Source: Myxococcales bacterium (GTDB lineage Bacteria; Myxococcota_A; Polyangia; Haliangiales; Haliangiaceae). From it: 64,000 nucleotides of DNA. Positions within the stretch are counted from its first letter, which is position 1; each line of letters begins with the position of its first letter. The DNA lies in NCBI GenBank assembly GCA_016720595.1, contig JADKKI010000078.1, forward strand, positions 87,259 through 151,258. The letters are read 5' to 3'. Both the position numbers and the translations under genes were made by a program. The notes beneath the pieces are model-generated. The model was given only the letters and a program-made list of their open reading frames with translations, ran no database searches and was not told the origin of the DNA. Of the stretch, positions 11,805 through 24,408 are shown one piece after another.

Positions 11805-11827
11805 CCGCGCGCCAACGGGAGAAGCAC

Positions 11828-12223
11828 ATGCGATCGACGGGAAAGCGAATGGCGGCGGTGGCCACGACAGTAGCGTTCGACAAGTTCTGGACCTGGCTCG
11901 CGGGCCACGCGAACTGCATCCTGCGCGCCGGGACCCCCGAGGTCGTCCTGCTCGATCACGACGACTTCCACTGGACGCTGATCACCGAGGACGAGCAGAC
12001 GCTCGTGGTGCAGCTGGCGCGCGCCAAGGAGCTGGTCGGCGAGCTGATCGTGTTCCCCGCCGAGATCGCATACGTGCAGGTGGAGCCGACCGAGGCTGAT
12101 GGGGAGTGGCTGTTCGAGTGCATCGTCGAGAACGAAGCGGCACGTGAGGTCGCGTATCATTTCGTGATGGCGCACGAGTACGAGGACGGCGAGCACCGGC
12201 GCGAAGAGAAGTGGACCCACTGA
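11828..12223 (+). CDS. Small hypothetical protein next to kinase
   Basis: The 131-residue product starts at the ATG at 11828, which has a strong ribosome-binding site; an in-frame ATG at 11777 lies inside the promoter and is rejected. There is no signal peptide or membrane helix, so it is probably cytoplasmic. It is acidic, with a C-terminus rich in His, Glu and Arg. I recognise no family. Its last 13 bases overlap the start of the next kinase gene, which suggests coupled translation and a possible role in that kinase's pathway. Confidence 0.7.
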   Translation: MRSTGKRMAAVATTVAFDKFWTWLAGHANCILRAGTPEVVLLDHDDFHWTLITEDEQTLVVQLARAKELVGELIVFPAEIAYVQVEPTEADGEWLFECIVENEAAREVAYHFVMAHEYEDGEHRREEKWTH

Positions 12224-14052
12224 TCGAGTCCGGCGACAGCGCTCCGCGGGGTGACGATACCGAGACCGATCCAGATCGGAGAATCGGTCAGCTCGTCGAC
12301 GAGCGCTACACGATCCTCGCCGCGATGGCGTCCGGATCGATGGGAGCGGTCTACAAGGCCGAGCGGGTGCCCGTCGGCAAGCTCGTCGCGATCAAGTTCC
12401 TCCACGCGTCGTACGCGAAGGACGCGGAGTTCCTCGGGCGGTTCGAGCGCGAGACCCGCGTGATGTCCAAGCTCGCGCACCCCAACTGTGTGTCCGTCGT
12501 CGACTTCGGCGTATGGGAAGGCGCTCCGTACCTCGTGATGGAGTACGTCGCCGGCACCACGCTTCGCTCGTTGATCGACGAGGGGCAGCTGCCTCCGGCG
12601 CGAGCGTTGCTGTTGACGCGCCAGATCGCCGCGGGGCTCGCACACGCGCATGCCCAGGGCGTGGTCCATCGCGATGTGAAGCCCGCCAACATCATGATCA
12701 GCCAGGAGGTCGGCACGGGGGATCACGTGCGGATCCTCGATTTCGGCCTGGCGCGCCTCCGCGGCAACGTCGGCCGCGATGCGACCCAGGCGAATGTCGT
12801 CGTCGGGACGCCGAACTACATGGCGCCCGAGCAGACCGTCGGTGGCGGGACGATCGATGCGCGCACCGACATCTATGCGGTGGGCGTGGTGTTGTTCGAG
12901 ATGTGCGCCGGCGTGCGGCCGTTCTCCGCCGACGACACGATGGCGCTCCTCGGCATGCACCGCGCAGCGCCGATCCCGAAGCTCGCGGACAAGATGGAGG
13001 AGGCGGTCCCGATCCCCGACGGTCTCCAGGAGATCATCGAGAAGGCGATGGCGAAGTCGCCCGACGATCGGTTTCAGACCGCGATCGAGCTCACGGAGGC
13101 GATCGACGAGCTTGTCGGCCCCCGGCTGACCGGCAAGGAGGAGCTGTCGCGTCCGCACGCCAAGGTCGATCCGGCCGCCGTCGCCTCGACGTTGCTCGAC
13201 GTGCGCAGCACGAAGGTCGCCCGGCCCACCGCGGACGAGCCGCCGCCGACGAAGCGAAAGCGCTCCAGCGCAGGCAGCCTCGGGTTCCTCGCGGTGGTCC
13301 TCGCGGGTGCGGCCACGGCGGCCTGGTACATCAAGATGCGGCCGAGCAGCAGTGATGCTCCCGCCGACGCTGCGCCGATGATCGCGACGCCGCCGCTCGC
13401 CATCGATGCGAGCGCGATCGCGCCGGTCGATGCGGCCGAGGTTCCGCTGGCGAGTGACGCGACCATCACCGTCACCGTCGACGGCGCCGCCCAGGACGGA
13501 TCGGGTGGCGGATCGGGTGGCGGCGAGATCGAGATGGATCCGGAGTCCGCGACCAACCCGGATCCGAACGCCGACACGCAGACCGCCGAGGACGAGGCGC
13601 CCGATGCCCCCGAGACTCCCGAGGACGCGGAGAAGCGTGCGCCGCCCGAACCCGTGCTCGCGCAGACGGTGCCGCAGGCGATCCAGCTGATCAAGGACGG
13701 CAAGCGGGACCTCGCGATCGCGAGCCTCCGGGCGTTGTGGAAGCAATCCCCGAACAGCGCCTATCTGCCGTTCCTCCTGGGCAACCTCTACAATGATCGT
13801 CTCTGGTGGTCGGTCGCGATGGACCACTACAAGGCCGCGATCACCAAGAACGGCAAGTACCGCGGCAACGCGGTGCTCAACCGGAACGTGATCCGGATGC
13901 TCGCGAGTCCCAAAACCGTCAAGAAAGCCACGGGCTTCCTGCGATCCACCATCGGGCGGTCGGCGGTGCCGTACCTCCGGATCGCGGCCAAGAACGAGCC
14001 CAACGAGCGCGTGCGCAAACAGGCCGCCGCCCTCGCGAAGTCGATCCGCTAG
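12211..14052 (+). CDS. Transmembrane Ser/Thr protein kinase with TPR-like C-terminus
   Basis: A 613-residue Hanks-type kinase starting at GTG 12211 inside the end of the preceding gene. The kinase domain shows a glycine loop SGSMGAV, the VAIK lysine, HRDVKPAN (H153), DFG (D177) and GTPNYMAPEQ. A transmembrane helix lies at about 357-377 and is followed by an Asp/Ala/Pro-rich low-complexity stretch. The outer C-terminal 140 residues are alpha-helical and TPR-like (motifs such as YLPFLLGNLYND and DHYKAAI). It differs from the cassette kinases in having this TPR-like domain instead of a PEGA-like one, and no lipoprotein gene follows; the ribosomal superoperon starts about 100 bases downstream. 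Confidence 0.9.
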   Translation: MDPLIESGDSAPRGDDTETDPDRRIGQLVDERYTILAAMASGSMGAVYKAERVPVGKLVAIKFLHASYAKDAEFLGRFERETRVMSKLAHPNCVSVVDFGVWEGAPYLVMEYVAGTTLRSLIDEGQLPPARALLLTRQIAAGLAHAHAQGVVHRDVKPANIMISQEVGTGDHVRILDFGLARLRGNVGRDATQANVVVGTPNYMAPEQTVGGGTIDARTDIYAVGVVLFEMCAGVRPFSADDTMALLGMHRAAPIPKLADKMEEAVPIPDGLQEIIEKAMAKSPDDRFQTAIELTEAIDELVGPRLTGKEELSRPHAKVDPAAVASTLLDVRSTKVARPTADEPPPTKRKRSSAGSLGFLAVVLAGAATAAWYIKMRPSSSDAPADAAPMIATPPLAIDASAIAPVDAAEVPLASDATITVTVDGAAQDGSGGGSGGGEIEMDPESATNPDPNADTQTAEDEAPDAPETPEDAEKRAPPEPVLAQTVPQAIQLIKDGKRDLAIASLRALWKQSPNSAYLPFLLGNLYNDRLWWSVAMDHYKAAITKNGKYRGNAVLNRNVIRMLASPKTVKKATGFLRSTIGRSAVPYLRIAAKNEPNERVRKQAAALAKSIR

Positions 14053-14084
14053 GGCAGGGCGTCGATCCGGGGTCCCCTAAGGCC

Positions 14085-14112
14085 TTGACACCGAGGGGCG
14101 AATCCGTAAAGT
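14085..14112 (+). promoter_or_regulatory. Promoter of the ribosomal superoperon
   Basis: A perfect -35 hexamer TTGACA (14085-14090), a 16-base spacer and a -10-like TAAAGT (14107-14112) sit 43 bases before rpsL. The match and the position before the first ribosomal gene make this the likely main promoter of the str genes and perhaps of the whole cluster. Confidence 0.65.
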
Positions 14113-14155
14113 CCACCGCTCTCCGCACTTCCGCCCGGATCAGGATTCACGTCGC

Positions 14156-14527
14156 ATGCCCACTATCAATCAGCTCGTCCGCAAGGGTCGCGAGAAGATG
14201 CGCACCAAGAGCGCATCTCCGGCCCTGAAGCAGTGCCCGCAGAAGCGCGGCGTCTGCACCCGCGTCTACACCACCACGCCGAAGAAGCCGAACTCGGCGC
14301 TTCGCAAGGTGGCGCGTGTTCGCCTGACGAACGCCATGGAAGTGACGTCGTACATCCCGGGCGAGGGACACAACCTCCAGGAGCACTCGGTCGTCCTCAT
14401 CCGCGGCGGTCGCGTGAAGGATCTCCCGGGCGTTCGCTACCACATCATCCGCGGCACCCTCGATACGACGGGCGTCCAGAACCGCAAGCAGAGCCGCTCG
14501 AAGTACGGCGCCAAGCGTCCGAAGTAA
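14156..14527 (+). CDS. rpsL: 30S ribosomal protein S12
   Basis: A 123-residue S12, a decoding-centre protein of the small subunit. The motif [13 protein letters not shown] holds K43, and [11 protein letters not shown] holds K88 and D89, the residues at which streptomycin resistance and beta-methylthiolation occur in other bacteria; all are wild type here. Numbering matches E. coli S12 exactly through this point. It is the first gene of the superoperon and lies 13 bases before rpsG. Confidence 0.98.
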   Translation: MPTINQLVRKGREKMRTKSASPALKQCPQKRGVCTRVYTTTPKKPNSALRKVARVRLTNAMEVTSYIPGEGHNLQEHSVVLIRGGRVKDLPGVRYHIIRGTLDTTGVQNRKQSRSKYGAKRPK

Positions 14528-14540
14528 AGGGAAGAAGACC

Positions 14541-15029
14541 ATGCCGCGTAAAGGTGAAGTTCCCAAGCGTAAGGTCCTCCCGGATCCGAAGTACACGGAT
14601 GCCGCGACGGACGTCCGCCGCCGCCTGACCCAGTTCGTCAACGTCGTCATGCGCGATGGCAAGAAGGCCGTCGCCGAGGGCATCGTCTACAAGGCGTTCG
14701 ACATGGTCGCCGAGCGGGCCAAGGACGATCCGTTGAAGGTGTGGGAGCGCGCGATGACGAACGTCCGCCCGCGCGTCGAGGTCAAGAGCCGCCGCGTCGG
14801 TGGCTCCACCTACCAGGTGCCCGTCGATGTCCGCCCGGACCGCTCGATGGCGCTCGGGATGCGCTGGCTGGTCGAGTTCGCTCGCGCCCGCAACGAGAAG
14901 ACGATGATGGATCGCCTCGCGAACGAGATCGTCGACGCCGCGCAGAACCGTGGCAACGCGGTCAAGAAGCGCGAGGACGTCCACAAGATGGCCGAGGCGA
15001 ACCGCGCCTTCGCTCACTACCGCTGGTAA
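14541..15029 (+). CDS. rpsG: 30S ribosomal protein S7
   Basis: A 162-residue S7, the primary 16S rRNA-binding protein that nucleates the head of the 30S subunit. The N-terminal MPRKGE start and the [23 protein letters not shown] core are typical. The ribosome-binding region AGGGAAGAAG precedes the ATG. Its length is within the usual range. It is followed by fusA after 71 bases, the standard str operon order. Confidence 0.97.
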   Translation: MPRKGEVPKRKVLPDPKYTDAATDVRRRLTQFVNVVMRDGKKAVAEGIVYKAFDMVAERAKDDPLKVWERAMTNVRPRVEVKSRRVGGSTYQVPVDVRPDRSMALGMRWLVEFARARNEKTMMDRLANEIVDAAQNRGNAVKKREDVHKMAEANRAFAHYRW

Positions 15030-15100
15030 TCGCGAACCACTGATCCTCGAGAGGGTCCGGCAGGTGGGACGACGAGTCCCAAACCACCAGGCTCACGACC

Positions 15101-17215
15101 ATGACGCAAAAGCCCGTCGATACGCGCGCGGTCCCTTTGGACCGGACCCGAAACATCGGGATCATGGCGCACGTCGACGCAGGCAAGACGACGACCACCG
15201 AGCGGATCCTGTTCTACTCGGGTGTGACGTCGCGGATCGGAGAAGTCGACCAGGGGTCGACGGTCACCGATTGGATGCAGCAGGAGCAGGAGCGCGGGAT
15301 CTCGATCACCGCCGCTGCGACGACGTTTGGCTGGAACCAGCACGTCGTCAACCTGATCGACACCCCGGGCCACGTCGACTTCACGATGGAGGTCGAGCGC
15401 TCGCTCCGCGTGCTCGATGGCGCGATCGCCGTGTTCTGCGCGGTGGCCGGCGTCGAGAGCCAGAGCGAGACCGTGTGGCGTCAGGCGGACCGCTACAAGG
15501 TCCCGCGGCTGGCGTTCATCAACAAGCTCGATCGTGATGGGGCCGATCCCGATCGCGTCGTCGCGGCGATCAAGGCGCGCCTCGGCGCACACCCGATCGT
15601 GATCCAGCTCGCCCTCGGCACGGGCGCCGCGTTCGGTGGCGTGATCGACCTGATCGCGATGCGCTCGAGGACGTGGGACACGGCCACGTTCGGCGCCACG
15701 TTCAAGGATGGCCCGATCCCGCACGCACAGATGCCGGCCGCGAGCCGCGCTCGCGAAGCGATGATCGAAGCGATCGCCGAGCTCGACGACGAGCTGATGG
15801 TGGCGTGGGTCGCTGGCCGCGAGCTGTCGGCCGAGGCGATCCGGACCGCCCTTCGTCGGATCACCCTCTCGAACCGCGGCGTCCCCACGCTGGTGGGCTC
15901 TGCGTTCAAGAACCAGGGCATCCACAACCTGCTCGATGCCGTGATCGATTTCCTCCCGTCGCCGAATGACTTCGTCGAGGTCCGCGGTCGCGATGTCGCC
16001 GATCCCGCGGGCGCGCCGACGATCATCCGCACGATCGGCGACGATCAGCCCCTCGCTGCGCTGGCCTTCAAGGTCCAGAACGACGATCACGGCGGCCAGC
16101 TCACGTTCGTCCGCGTCTATGCCGGCTGCCTTCGCGTCGGCGACGCCGTGCTCGACGCCACCAAGGGCCACCTCGAGCAGATCGGTCGGCTCGTGCGCAT
16201 GTTCGCGAACCACCGCGAGGACATCCGTCAGGTCGAGGCCGGCATGATCGGCGCGGTGGTCTCGACCGCTGGCACCAGCAAGCTCGCCACCGGCGACACG
16301 CTGTGCGATCCACGGTTCCCGCTGCTCCTCGATGCGATGACCGTCCCGAACGCGGTGATGGGCGTCGCGCTCGAGCCCGAGACCGACGAGGACCACGCGA
16401 AGCTCGCGCACGCGCTCGAGCGCCTCGCGATCGAGGATCCGTCGTTCCACGTGCGGACCGATGCAGACTCCGGCCAGATCGTGATCTCGGGGATGGGCGA
16501 GCTCCACCTCGAGATCGTGGTCGACCGGCTGCGCCGGGAGTACGGGGTCAAGGCGCGAGTCGGGAACCCGCAGGTCGCCTATCGCGAGACCATCGGTCTG
16601 CGCGCCGAGGGCGAGAACCGGTTCGTGCGCCAGCTGGGGCCCCGCGGCGAGTACGGCCACGTCAAGCTCGTCGTCGAGCCGACGGACCGTGGCGGCGGGT
16701 ACGTCTACGAGAATCGCGCACCCGCGGCCGACATCCCGCAGGAGCACGCGCCGGCCGTCGAGGCGGGAGTGACCGAGGCCGTGGAGCGTGGCGTCTTGAG
16801 TGGCCACCCCATGACCGATCTCCGTGTCCAGGTCGTCGGCGGCAGCTATCACCCCGTGGATTCGAACAATTTCGCCTTCAAGGTCGCGGGTTCCAAGGCC
16901 TTCGTGGCAGCCGCCAACAAGGCCTCTCCGACCCTCCTCGAGCCCGTCATGTCGCTCGAGGTCGTAACTCCCGATGAATACGTGGGAGAAGTGCTCGGCG
17001 ATTTGCATGCCAGACGGGGAAAAGTCGCTGGAATTACCGCGCGTCCTGGTGTACAGACCGTCGCCTGTTTCGTCCCGATGGCCTCGATGTTCGGTTACGC
17101 TACTGATTTACGGTCGAAAACCAGAGGCCGCGCGACCCACTCGCTCGAACTTGACCACTACGCAGAAGTACCTCAGCAACTCCGCAACGACCTGAACCGC
17201 GTGTCGCGCCTCTGA
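15101..17215 (+). CDS. fusA: Elongation factor G
   Basis: A 704-residue translational GTPase that moves tRNAs and mRNA during translocation. The G1 motif AHVDAGKT is at residues 23-30, DTPGH (G3) and NKLD (G4) follow, and all five EF-G domains are present by length. The switch I region reads [10 protein letters not shown] before [11 protein letters not shown], where the classical EF-G has HEGAATMDWM. This divergence suggests it may belong to the spd-type EF-G group described in spirochaetes, planctomycetes and deltaproteobacteria rather than to classical EF-G I. Codon use in the last roughly 85 codons is visibly less GC-biased than in the rest. Confidence 0.93.
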   Translation: MTQKPVDTRAVPLDRTRNIGIMAHVDAGKTTTTERILFYSGVTSRIGEVDQGSTVTDWMQQEQERGISITAAATTFGWNQHVVNLIDTPGHVDFTMEVERSLRVLDGAIAVFCAVAGVESQSETVWRQADRYKVPRLAFINKLDRDGADPDRVVAAIKARLGAHPIVIQLALGTGAAFGGVIDLIAMRSRTWDTATFGATFKDGPIPHAQMPAASRAREAMIEAIAELDDELMVAWVAGRELSAEAIRTALRRITLSNRGVPTLVGSAFKNQGIHNLLDAVIDFLPSPNDFVEVRGRDVADPAGAPTIIRTIGDDQPLAALAFKVQNDDHGGQLTFVRVYAGCLRVGDAVLDATKGHLEQIGRLVRMFANHREDIRQVEAGMIGAVVSTAGTSKLATGDTLCDPRFPLLLDAMTVPNAVMGVALEPETDEDHAKLAHALERLAIEDPSFHVRTDADSGQIVISGMGELHLEIVVDRLRREYGVKARVGNPQVAYRETIGLRAEGENRFVRQLGPRGEYGHVKLVVEPTDRGGGYVYENRAPAADIPQEHAPAVEAGVTEAVERGVLSGHPMTDLRVQVVGGSYHPVDSNNFAFKVAGSKAFVAAANKASPTLLEPVMSLEVVTPDEYVGEVLGDLHARRGKVAGITARPGVQTVACFVPMASMFGYATDLRSKTRGRATHSLELDHYAEVPQQLRNDLNRVSRL

Positions 17216-17226
17216 AGGAGAACGTC

Positions 17227-18447
<1,221 letters not shown>

Positions 18448-18458
18448 GAAATCATCCC

Positions 18459-18767
<309 letters not shown>

Positions 18768-18786
18768 GCGCGAATAGAGAACGATC

Positions 18787-19425
18787 ATGGCCAAGCTAGA
18801 CGTCAAGAACATCAGCGGTAAGTCCGTCGGCTCGATCGAGCTCGACGACGCCGTGTTCGGTGCCGAGATCCACGAGCACCTCCTCTGGGAGGTCGTGAAG
18901 TGGCAGCTCGCGAAGCGCCGCGCCGGAACTGCCTCGACCAAGCGCCTCGGCGAGGTCCGCGGCTCCTCCAAGAAGGTGTGGAAGCAGAAGGGCACTGGCC
19001 AGGCGCGCCAGGGTAGCCGTCAGGCCCCGCACTTCGTCGGTGGCTCGTCGGTGTTCGGCCCCAAGCCGCGCAGCTACGAGTACAACATGCCGCGCAAGGC
19101 CAAGAAGATGGCGCTGCGCTCGGCGCTGTCGCTCCGCGCCGGCGAGTCGAAGATCATCGTCGTCGATTCGTTCGCCACGGACGGCAAGACCAAGAGCGTG
19201 GCCGCCACGCTCGCGACCCTCGGGACCGGCCCGAAGGCGCTGATCGTCGATGCCAAGGACAACACGATGCTGGTGCGCGGCGCGAAGAACCTCGCGAAGT
19301 CGCAGTGGCTCGCGCCCGAGGGCGTCAACGTCTACGACATCCTCCGCCACGAGACCCTGGTCCTGACCAAGGCGGCGGTCGAGTCGATCACCACCGCTCT
19401 CAAGACGGAAGCGGAAAGCGAGTAG
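18787..19425 (+). CDS. rplD: 50S ribosomal protein L4
   Basis: A 212-residue L4 that lines the peptide exit tunnel. The extended loop containing [25 protein letters not shown] is the diagnostic tunnel loop, and the C-terminal Rossmann-like part is intact. In E. coli, L4 also represses the S10 operon; no leader structure for this was identified here. It follows rpsJ directly because rplC is absent, and is followed by rplW after two bases. Confidence 0.96.
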   Translation: MAKLDVKNISGKSVGSIELDDAVFGAEIHEHLLWEVVKWQLAKRRAGTASTKRLGEVRGSSKKVWKQKGTGQARQGSRQAPHFVGGSSVFGPKPRSYEYNMPRKAKKMALRSALSLRAGESKIIVVDSFATDGKTKSVAATLATLGTGPKALIVDAKDNTMLVRGAKNLAKSQWLAPEGVNVYDILRHETLVLTKAAVESITTALKTEAESE

Positions 19426-19427
19426 TC

Positions 19428-19757
19428 ATGCGTGACGCACAGTCGATCATCAAGCGTCCGCTCCTGACCGAGAAGTCGGCGCGCCTCCGGGAGACCGGTG
19501 GTGGCGCGTCTTCGAAGGCCGAGGGCGACGAGTACGCGCAGCAGGTCGTGTTCGAGGTCGCTCGCGATTCGAACAAGATCGAGATCAAGGCAGCTGTCCA
19601 GACCCTGTTCAAGGTCACGGTCACCGACGTCCGCACGCTCGTCGTGCGCGGCAAGGTGAAGCGCGTGGGCCGGTTCTCGGGTCAGCGTCCCGCCTGGAAG
19701 AAGGCGTTCGTGACGCTCAAGGCCGGCGACAACATCGAGTTCTTCGAGGGAGTCTGA
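19428..19757 (+). CDS. rplW: 50S ribosomal protein L23
   Basis: A 109-residue L23, located at the tunnel exit where signal recognition particle and trigger factor dock. The ATG at 19428 gives the typical N-terminus ([15 protein letters not shown]). An insertion rich in Gly, Ser and Ala after residue 20 ([15 protein letters not shown]) makes the loop slightly longer than usual. rplB begins one base after its stop. Confidence 0.95.
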   Translation: MRDAQSIIKRPLLTEKSARLRETGGGASSKAEGDEYAQQVVFEVARDSNKIEIKAAVQTLFKVTVTDVRTLVVRGKVKRVGRFSGQRPAWKKAFVTLKAGDNIEFFEGV

Positions 19758-19758
19758 G

Positions 19759-20584
19759 ATGGCGATCAAGAAGTACAAGCCGACTTCGCCGGGTCGTCGC
19801 GGAATGTCCTCGCAGGACTTCGGCGAGATCACGAAGTCCGAGCCCGAGAAGAGCCTGCTCGCGCACAAGACCGCGACTGCCGGCCGCAACAATCACGGCC
19901 GCATCACCTCGCGGTTCCGCGGCGGTGGCCACAAGCAGCGCTATCGCGTCGTCGACTTCAAGCGCAAGAAGACGGGCGTTCCCGCGGTCGTCGTCGCCAT
20001 CGAGTACGATCCGAACCGCTCGGCGCGCATCGCGCTCCTGCAGTACAAGGACGGCGAGAAGGCGTACATCCTGGCTCCGGCCAAGCTGGTCGTTGGTGAC
20101 GAGATCATCTCGGCCAACAGCGCGGACATCAAGCCGGGCAACTCGCTGCCGCTGAAGCACATCCCGATCGGTACCGAGATCCACGCCGTCGAGCTCAAGC
20201 AGGGCCGCGGCGCGCAGATCGGTCGCTCGGCGGGGACCAAGGTCACGGCTGATGGCGAAGGAAGGCGATTGGGCCACGCTGCGCATGCCCTCGGGCGAGA
20301 TGCGCTACGTCCACATCGACTGCCGCGCCACCATCGGCGTGGTCGGCAACCACGAGCACGCGAACATCCAGTGGGGCAAGGCAGGCCGCCGTCGTTGGAA
20401 GGGCATCCGCCCCCACAACCGTGGCGTGTCGATGAACCCCGTCGATCACCCCATGGGTGGCGGCGAAGGTCGCTCCTCGGGTGGTCGTCACCCGTGCACC
20501 CCGTGGGGCCAGAAGACCAAGGGCCTCAAGACCCGTCACAACAAGCGGACCGAGCAGTTCATCATCCGCGGACGAAGCAAGTAA
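19759..20584 (+). CDS. rplB: 50S ribosomal protein L2, one-base frameshift
   Basis: L2 helps form the peptidyl transferase centre and bridges the subunits. The frame from ATG 19759 is good L2 up to GRSAGTKVT. It then turns into non-L2 sequence, while the +1 frame from ATG 20252 continues with [16 protein letters not shown] to a perfect L2 C-terminus ([16 protein letters not shown]). Removing one G at 20247-20248 (ACGGCTG to ACGCTG) restores a continuous 274-residue L2, close to the E. coli length of 273. Because L2 is essential, a sequence error is the simplest reading; a second functional copy elsewhere or two split peptides are less likely. Confidence 0.93.
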
Positions 20585-20597
20585 GGACCAAGTAGCT

Positions 20598-20873
20598 ATG
20601 CCGCGTTCATTGAAGAAGGGTCCGTTCGTCGAGAAGTATCTCGCGAAGAAGATCGTCGCTGCCCAGAAGGAGACCAACCAGAACAAGCGGGTGATCTCCA
20701 CCTACTCGCGCCGTTCGATGGTCATCCCCGCCATGGTCGGTCTGACGTTCGCCGTGCACAACGGCCGCAAGTTCATGCCGGTGTTCATCACCGAGCAGAT
20801 GGTCGGTCACAAGCTCGGCGAGTTCTCGCTCACCCGCACCTTCCACGGCCACACCGGCGAGCGGAAGAAGTAG
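20598..20873 (+). CDS. rpsS: 30S ribosomal protein S19
   Basis: A 91-residue S19 of standard length starting at ATG 20598. [10 protein letters not shown] at the start and [15 protein letters not shown] near the end are diagnostic. It binds the 30S head with S13 at the subunit interface. It follows rplB after 13 bases and precedes rplV. Confidence 0.97.
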   Translation: MPRSLKKGPFVEKYLAKKIVAAQKETNQNKRVISTYSRRSMVIPAMVGLTFAVHNGRKFMPVFITEQMVGHKLGEFSLTRTFHGHTGERKK

Positions 20874-20880
20874 GTCTGCC

Positions 20881-21222
20881 ATGCAAGCTCGCGCACTCGT
20901 CCGTGGAATCACGATGTCGCCCCGCAAGATGCGGGTCGTCGCGAACCTCGTCCGTAACAAGACGGTGGAGCAGGCCGTGGGCCTCCTCGACCTGATGCCC
21001 AAGAAGGCCGCGGGGATCATCTCCAAGGCCATCAAGTCCGCGGCGGCGAACGCCGAGGACAAGTCCGGTGGCGACGCGTCCGTCGAGGATCTCCGCATCC
21101 TCACGATCGCCGTCGACGGCGGCACGATCGCCAAGCGCTGGATGCCCCGCTCGATGGGCCGCGCCAACCGCATCAATCACCGCGCGAGCCACCTCACGGT
21201 GGTCGTCACGGACGAGAAGTAG
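20881..21222 (+). CDS. rplV: 50S ribosomal protein L22
   Basis: A 113-residue L22. The N-terminal [19 protein letters not shown] and the tip of the tunnel hairpin followed by [18 protein letters not shown] are characteristic. The hairpin narrows the exit tunnel together with L4 and is a site of macrolide resistance mutations in other species. Length is normal, and spacing to rpsS is seven bases. Confidence 0.97.
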   Translation: MQARALVRGITMSPRKMRVVANLVRNKTVEQAVGLLDLMPKKAAGIISKAIKSAAANAEDKSGGDASVEDLRILTIAVDGGTIAKRWMPRSMGRANRINHRASHLTVVVTDEK

Positions 21223-21230
21223 GTAGGACC

Positions 21231-21911
21231 ATGGGTCAGAAAACGCATCCGATTGGATTCCGTCTCGGCATCATCAAGACGTGGTCGTCTCGCTGGTACG
21301 AGGAGAAGAACTACGCGAAGTGGCTCCACGAGGACCTCAAGCTCAAGAGCTTCATCAAGAAGAAGCTCAACCACGCGGGCGTCTCGTTCATCGAGATCGA
21401 GCGCGCGGCCAACAAGGCCAAGATCAACATCCACACGGCTCGCCCGGGGATCGTGATCGGTAAGCGTGGCGCTGGCGTCGAGACCCTGAAGAAGGAAGTC
21501 CAGGCGCTCACCGAGAATGAAGTGTTCCTCAACATCATCGAGGTCCGGAAGGCCGAGACCAACGCCCAGCTCGTCGCCGAGAACATCGCGACGCAGCTCG
21601 AGCGCCGCATCGCCTTCCGCCGCGCCATGAAGAAGGCGACCCAGACCGCGATGAAGTTCGGCGCCAAGGGCATCAAGGTCGCGTCGAGCGGCCGCCTGGG
21701 CGGCGCCGAGATGTGCCGTCGCGAGTGGTACAAGGAGGGTCGCGTTCCCCTCCACACCCTGCGCGCCGACATCGAGTACGGCTTCACGGAGGCTCACACC
21801 ACGTACGGCTCGATCGGCGTCAAGGCGTGGGTGTTCCACGGCGAGGTGCTCCCGGCGCCCCGCAAGGACCCGGCTGCCGCTCGCGTCACCCCCCCGCGCT
21901 CGGGCACCTAG
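21231..21911 (+). CDS. rpsC: 30S ribosomal protein S3
   Basis: A 226-residue S3. [13 protein letters not shown] at the start is diagnostic, a KH RNA-binding domain carries the GKRG loop within [13 protein letters not shown], and the C-terminal domain has the [30 protein letters not shown] region. It lies at the mRNA entry tunnel and contributes to helicase activity of the ribosome. The chain ends in a short Pro/Ala-rich tail. Confidence 0.97.
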   Translation: MGQKTHPIGFRLGIIKTWSSRWYEEKNYAKWLHEDLKLKSFIKKKLNHAGVSFIEIERAANKAKINIHTARPGIVIGKRGAGVETLKKEVQALTENEVFLNIIEVRKAETNAQLVAENIATQLERRIAFRRAMKKATQTAMKFGAKGIKVASSGRLGGAEMCRREWYKEGRVPLHTLRADIEYGFTEAHTTYGSIGVKAWVFHGEVLPAPRKDPAAARVTPPRSGT

Positions 21912-21932
21912 TTTCGAGGCTGGAGATTTCTT

Positions 21933-22355
21933 ATGTCGATGCTCTCCCCAAAGCGCTCCAAGTTCCGCAAGTCCCACAAGGGACACCTCGCAGGTAATGC
22001 GAAGGGCGGCAACGAGGTCTCGTTCGGCGACTACGGCCTGCAGGTCACGTCGCCCGGCTGGATCACCTCTCGGCAGATCGAGGCCGCGCGTGTCGCGATC
22101 TCTCGCTCCGTCAAGAAGTTCGGCAAGATCCACGTCCGCGTGTTCCCCGACCACCCCGTGACGAAGAAGCCCGCCGAGACCCGCATGGGTACCGGTAAGG
22201 GCGGCGTCGAGGGCTGGATCGCCGTCGTCAAGCCGGGTCGCGTGATCTTCGAGGTCGAGGGCGTGTCGCTCGAGATCGCGAAGGAAGCCTTCCACCGCGC
22301 CCACCACAAGCTGTCGGTCAAGACCCAGCTCGTCTCTCGTGAGCCCGTCCTATGA
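21933..22355 (+). CDS. rplP: 50S ribosomal protein L16
   Basis: A 140-residue L16, near the A-site tRNA elbow. It starts at ATG 21933; a second ATG two codons later (MLSPKR) would give the more typical N-terminus. The [18 protein letters not shown] motif is diagnostic, and the Arg of RMGTGKG is the site hydroxylated in E. coli. Its stop overlaps the rpmC start (ATGA). Confidence 0.96.
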   Translation: MSMLSPKRSKFRKSHKGHLAGNAKGGNEVSFGDYGLQVTSPGWITSRQIEAARVAISRSVKKFGKIHVRVFPDHPVTKKPAETRMGTGKGGVEGWIAVVKPGRVIFEVEGVSLEIAKEAFHRAHHKLSVKTQLVSREPVL

Positions 22356-22663
22356 GCAAAGCAGCCCAGACCCTCGTGTCGTTCCGCGATCAGCCGGACG
22401 ACGAGCTCCGCGCCCTCCTCGTCACCACCCGTGACGAGCTGTTCCGCCTGCACCTCGGCAAGCACACCAATCAGGTGACGTCGACGGCGCTGCTGCAGAC
22501 CAAGCGCCGGCACATCGCCCAGATCCTGACGGTCCTCAACGGCCGCAAGCACGGTGTGGAGACCCAGGCCCAGAAGTCGGCGACGACCTCGGCGCCTGCA
22601 GCTGACGAAGCCGCTCCCGCCAAGAAGTCCGAGACCAAGAAGTCCAAGAAGGCGAAGTCATGA
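22352..22663 (+). CDS. rpmC: 50S ribosomal protein L29, long Ala/Lys tail
   Basis: A 103-residue L29, while most L29 proteins have about 65 residues. The first part forms the usual two helices ([20 protein letters not shown] and [13 protein letters not shown]). The last roughly 35 residues are a low-complexity Ala/Lys tail that is probably disordered and may contact rRNA. It starts by overlap with rplP and ends by overlap with rpsQ (ATGA), so translation is coupled. Confidence 0.93.
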   Translation: MSKAAQTLVSFRDQPDDELRALLVTTRDELFRLHLGKHTNQVTSTALLQTKRRHIAQILTVLNGRKHGVETQAQKSATTSAPAADEAAPAKKSETKKSKKAKS

Positions 22664-22955
22664 GCCCCGAGTCCACCGATACCACCCCCGCCGACGAGCG
22701 TGGCAGCCGCCGCGTCATCGTGGGCAGCGTGACCTCCGCGAACATGCAGAAGACGATCGTCGTGACCGTCGTCCGCCGTGTCCGCGATCGCCGCTTCCAC
22801 AAGTTCCTGACGCGCCGTGTGAAGTATCACGTGCACGACGAGAACAACGTCTCCAAGGTCGGAGACCTCGTCGAGATCATCGAGTCGCGTCCGATGTCGC
22901 GCACCAAGCGCTGGCGTCTGCTCCGCACGATCTCCAAGGCCGTGGAGGGTGCGTC

Positions 22956-22959
<4 letters not shown>
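22660..22959 (+). CDS. rpsQ: 30S ribosomal protein S17
   Basis: A 99-residue S17. A short acidic N-terminal extension ([12 protein letters not shown]) precedes the OB-fold, which begins [19 protein letters not shown] and contains the typical [21 protein letters not shown]. It binds 16S rRNA early in assembly. The gene overlaps both neighbours by four bases. Confidence 0.96.
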
Positions 22960-23324
<365 letters not shown>

Positions 23325-23326
23325 TC

Positions 23327-23653
23327 ATGCGCGCAGCACACGTTCGTAAGGGCGATCTCGTCATCGTCATCGCAGGTGCCAGCAAGGGCAAGAAGGGCAA
23401 GATCCTTCGCGTCGTCGGCAACCGCGTGGTCGTCGAGAAGGTCGCGATGGTCAAGAAGCACTCCAAGGCGACGCAGGCCAGCCCGCAGGGCGGCATCATC
23501 GACAAGGAAGGCTCGATCCACATCTCCAACGTGCAGTTGTTCGACGACAAGTCGACCAAGGGCACGCGCACCAAGATCTCCAACGACGGCGACCAGAAGG
23601 TCCGCGTCGGCGTGAAGTCGGGCACGAAGTTCCCGACCGCTGGGATGAGCTGA
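23327..23653 (+). CDS. rplX: 50S ribosomal protein L24
   Basis: A 108-residue L24 with the KOW motif ([22 protein letters not shown]) at the N-terminus and the HISNVQLF segment. It initiates folding of the 50S subunit at the 5' domain of 23S rRNA. Two bases separate it from rplN, and rplE starts two bases after its stop. Confidence 0.96.
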   Translation: MRAAHVRKGDLVIVIAGASKGKKGKILRVVGNRVVVEKVAMVKKHSKATQASPQGGIIDKEGSIHISNVQLFDDKSTKGTRTKISNDGDQKVRVGVKSGTKFPTAGMS

Positions 23654-23655
23654 TC

Positions 23656-24405
<750 letters not shown>

Positions 24406-24408
24406 GTC

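Noticed and set aside
20245..20255. Programmed ribosomal frameshift in rplB
   Set aside because: No slippery heptamer or downstream pseudoknot is visible, and other genes here carry similar simple one-base breaks, so an error is more likely.
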